Virus record (IMG/VR): IMGVR_UViG_3300010396_000011
Coordinates: 1-64,000 of that record
DNA: 64,000 bases
Source: a virus
Strand: one strand, 5' to 3'
Position numbers and translations under genes: made by a program. Positions 63,356-64,000 of this stretch are shown here, in pieces (position 1 is the first letter of the stretch; each line of letters opens with the position of its first letter). Below the pieces are notes generated by a model that had not been told where the DNA came from, made no database searches, and saw only the letters and a list, made by a program, of their open reading frames with translations.

Positions 63356-63672
63356 CGGATCTGCTCACCACCATCTACCATGTAGCGGAGATCGTCATCG
63401 CCATTGGATTTCTGGCTGGGGTGTTCGTATTAGCGACTCGCGGCAAGGCAAAAAACGCAATCGCCGCCGAATGGAAAGAACTGGCGACAGCCAAGGCCGC
63501 AAAGATCACCGATCTTGAATCGCGGGTCTCGCATCTCGAATCGGAACTTCGCGCCGTGCGCAGTGAGAATGATGAATACCGCCGGCTGAACCTGGAGTAC
63601 CAGGCAGAGGTAGTTGAGCTGCGACGAAAGGTCGTGGAGCTTGAACGGGAAGTGCAGCGGCATGGACGTTGA
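63352..63672 (+). CDS. Membrane-anchored coiled-coil protein (spanin-like topology)
   Basis: A 106-residue protein from GTG 63352. One membrane segment (VAEIVIAIGFLAGVFVLAT) is followed by a long coiled-coil (ITDLESRVSHLESELRAVRS, EVVELRRKVVELEREVQR). N-terminal anchor plus periplasmic coiled-coil is the layout of an i-spanin, but it lies far from the endolysin and no o-spanin lipobox is seen nearby. It overlaps the next gene by 11 bp. Confidence 0.5.
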   Translation: MTDLLTTIYHVAEIVIAIGFLAGVFVLATRGKAKNAIAAEWKELATAKAAKITDLESRVSHLESELRAVRSENDEYRRLNLEYQAEVVELRRKVVELEREVQRHGR

Positions 63673-63808
63673 AGCCAGCGCGAACCGCAACCACCTGACA
63701 CTCCGCGATGGCAAACTCACGCCCTGCGTAGATCCGAAATGCGCGTGCCGGCTGTTCGCAACGAAGCACACGAAAGTGGTCGCGTCGGTCGCGAAGCGAG
63801 CGGAGTAA
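63662..63808 (+). CDS. Small Cys-containing protein
   Basis: A 48-residue protein from ATG 63662, nested 11 bp into the upstream gene. LTPCVDPKCACRLFATKHTK contains three Cys and a His, possibly a metal site. Not recognised. Confidence 0.45.
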   Translation: MDVEASANRNHLTLRDGKLTPCVDPKCACRLFATKHTKVVASVAKRAE

Positions 63809-63908
63809 CTACTAATCAGTTGTTTGTTACTTACTCCCTCCGCTGAAGCGTCGGGTTCAGGGTAGCAGATAATCGCGGCATTCGACAACGGTAATTTTAG
63901 AAGCAGAT

Positions 63909-64000
63909 GTGCAAAAGCTTGGCAGGCCAACGCGATTCACCAAAGCGATCGCCGATAAAATATGCGAACGTCTCGCCAATGGTGAAACCCTACGGGCGAT
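63909..64000 (+). CDS. Terminase small subunit-like protein, 3'-truncated
   Basis: From GTG 63909 the frame reads KLGRPTRFTKAIADKICERL then ANGETLRA and leaves the window. GRPTxFTxxIADxICERLANGETLR is the opening HTH of terminase small subunit-like proteins that bind the packaging site. The frame is also open just upstream, so the exact start is not certain. With the portal at the opposite edge it marks the packaging module. Confidence 0.65.
   Translation, partial: MQKLGRPTRFTKAIADKICERLANGETLRA

Overview
The window is most of the genome of a temperate phage with a contractile tail (myovirus type) that infects an Acidobacteriota host, probably of the Solibacter/Bryobacter group. The host call rests on a TIGR03437-type protein (41791-42924, minus strand), a family abundant in Solibacter-like genomes, on a PEP-CTERM-like C-terminus (33891-34499), and on many exported proteins of Acidobacteria style. 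The sequence is GC-rich and almost gap-free, with many ATGA/GTGA start-stop overlaps. It opens inside the portal gene and closes inside what looks like a terminase small-subunit gene. The attachment site lies internally between the integrase and further phage genes. I infer an unintegrated, circular or permuted genome slightly longer than 64 kb, with the large terminase and the portal N-terminus just outside the window.

Layout. 1-6.6 kb: portal, DUF2213-type protease with a nested scaffold, cement protein, capsid, connectors and a Cys-protease-like protein. 6.6-18.8 kb: tail terminator, sheath, tube, frameshifted tail-assembly chaperone, tape measure, and a Pam3-like simple baseplate (Dit-like, plug, hub, spike, gp25, gp47, DUF2612). 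17-20.8 kb: glycine-rich and fibre-like tail-tip proteins. 20.8-34 kb: a 13-kb island of large proteins with Sec signal peptides (collagen-like fibre, metallophosphoesterase, propeller/beta-helix fusion, others), ending in a convergent PEP-CTERM gene. 34.6-40.1 kb: small exported proteins, a patatin, a cyclic-phosphate-receiver-like protein, a candidate holin and a GH73-like endolysin. 40.1-43.4 kb, minus strand: a SLATT-like two-TM protein, the TIGR03437 protein and a ribbon-helix-helix regulator, interrupted by about 730 bp of non-coding DNA holding a candidate structured RNA. 43.4 kb: a divergent regulatory switch. 43.5-61.6 kb, plus strand: early genes including a LuxR-type HTH, pentapeptide protein, DksA/TraR, PD-(D/E)XK nuclease, RecT, C5 and N6A DNA methyltransferases, metallopeptidase, RusA, HNH, a DUF1376 replication protein with an embedded candidate origin, a SET-domain protein, excisionase and integrase. 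61.6-62.3 kb: a small minus operon. 62.4-62.64 kb: attP built on the 3' part of tRNA-Leu(TAG). 62.8-64 kb: small genes leading to the terminase.

The most notable points are: (i) a complete ISL3-like transposon (46704-48769) with an 8-bp target duplication, carrying a DNA methyltransferase and splitting a small phage gene that can be rebuilt exactly; (ii) a 453-bp non-autonomous relative with the same ends (51522-51974); (iii) a canonical -1 frameshift site in the tail chaperone; (iv) one beta-rich insertion module reused in three virion proteins; (v) a C5 methyltransferase overprinted by a second long frame; (vi) a candidate 255-nt structured RNA; (vii) a lambda-like origin inside the replication gene; (viii) an attP with paired arm-type repeats; (ix) the exported-protein island. 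All functions are inferred from reading the sequence; no database search was run.
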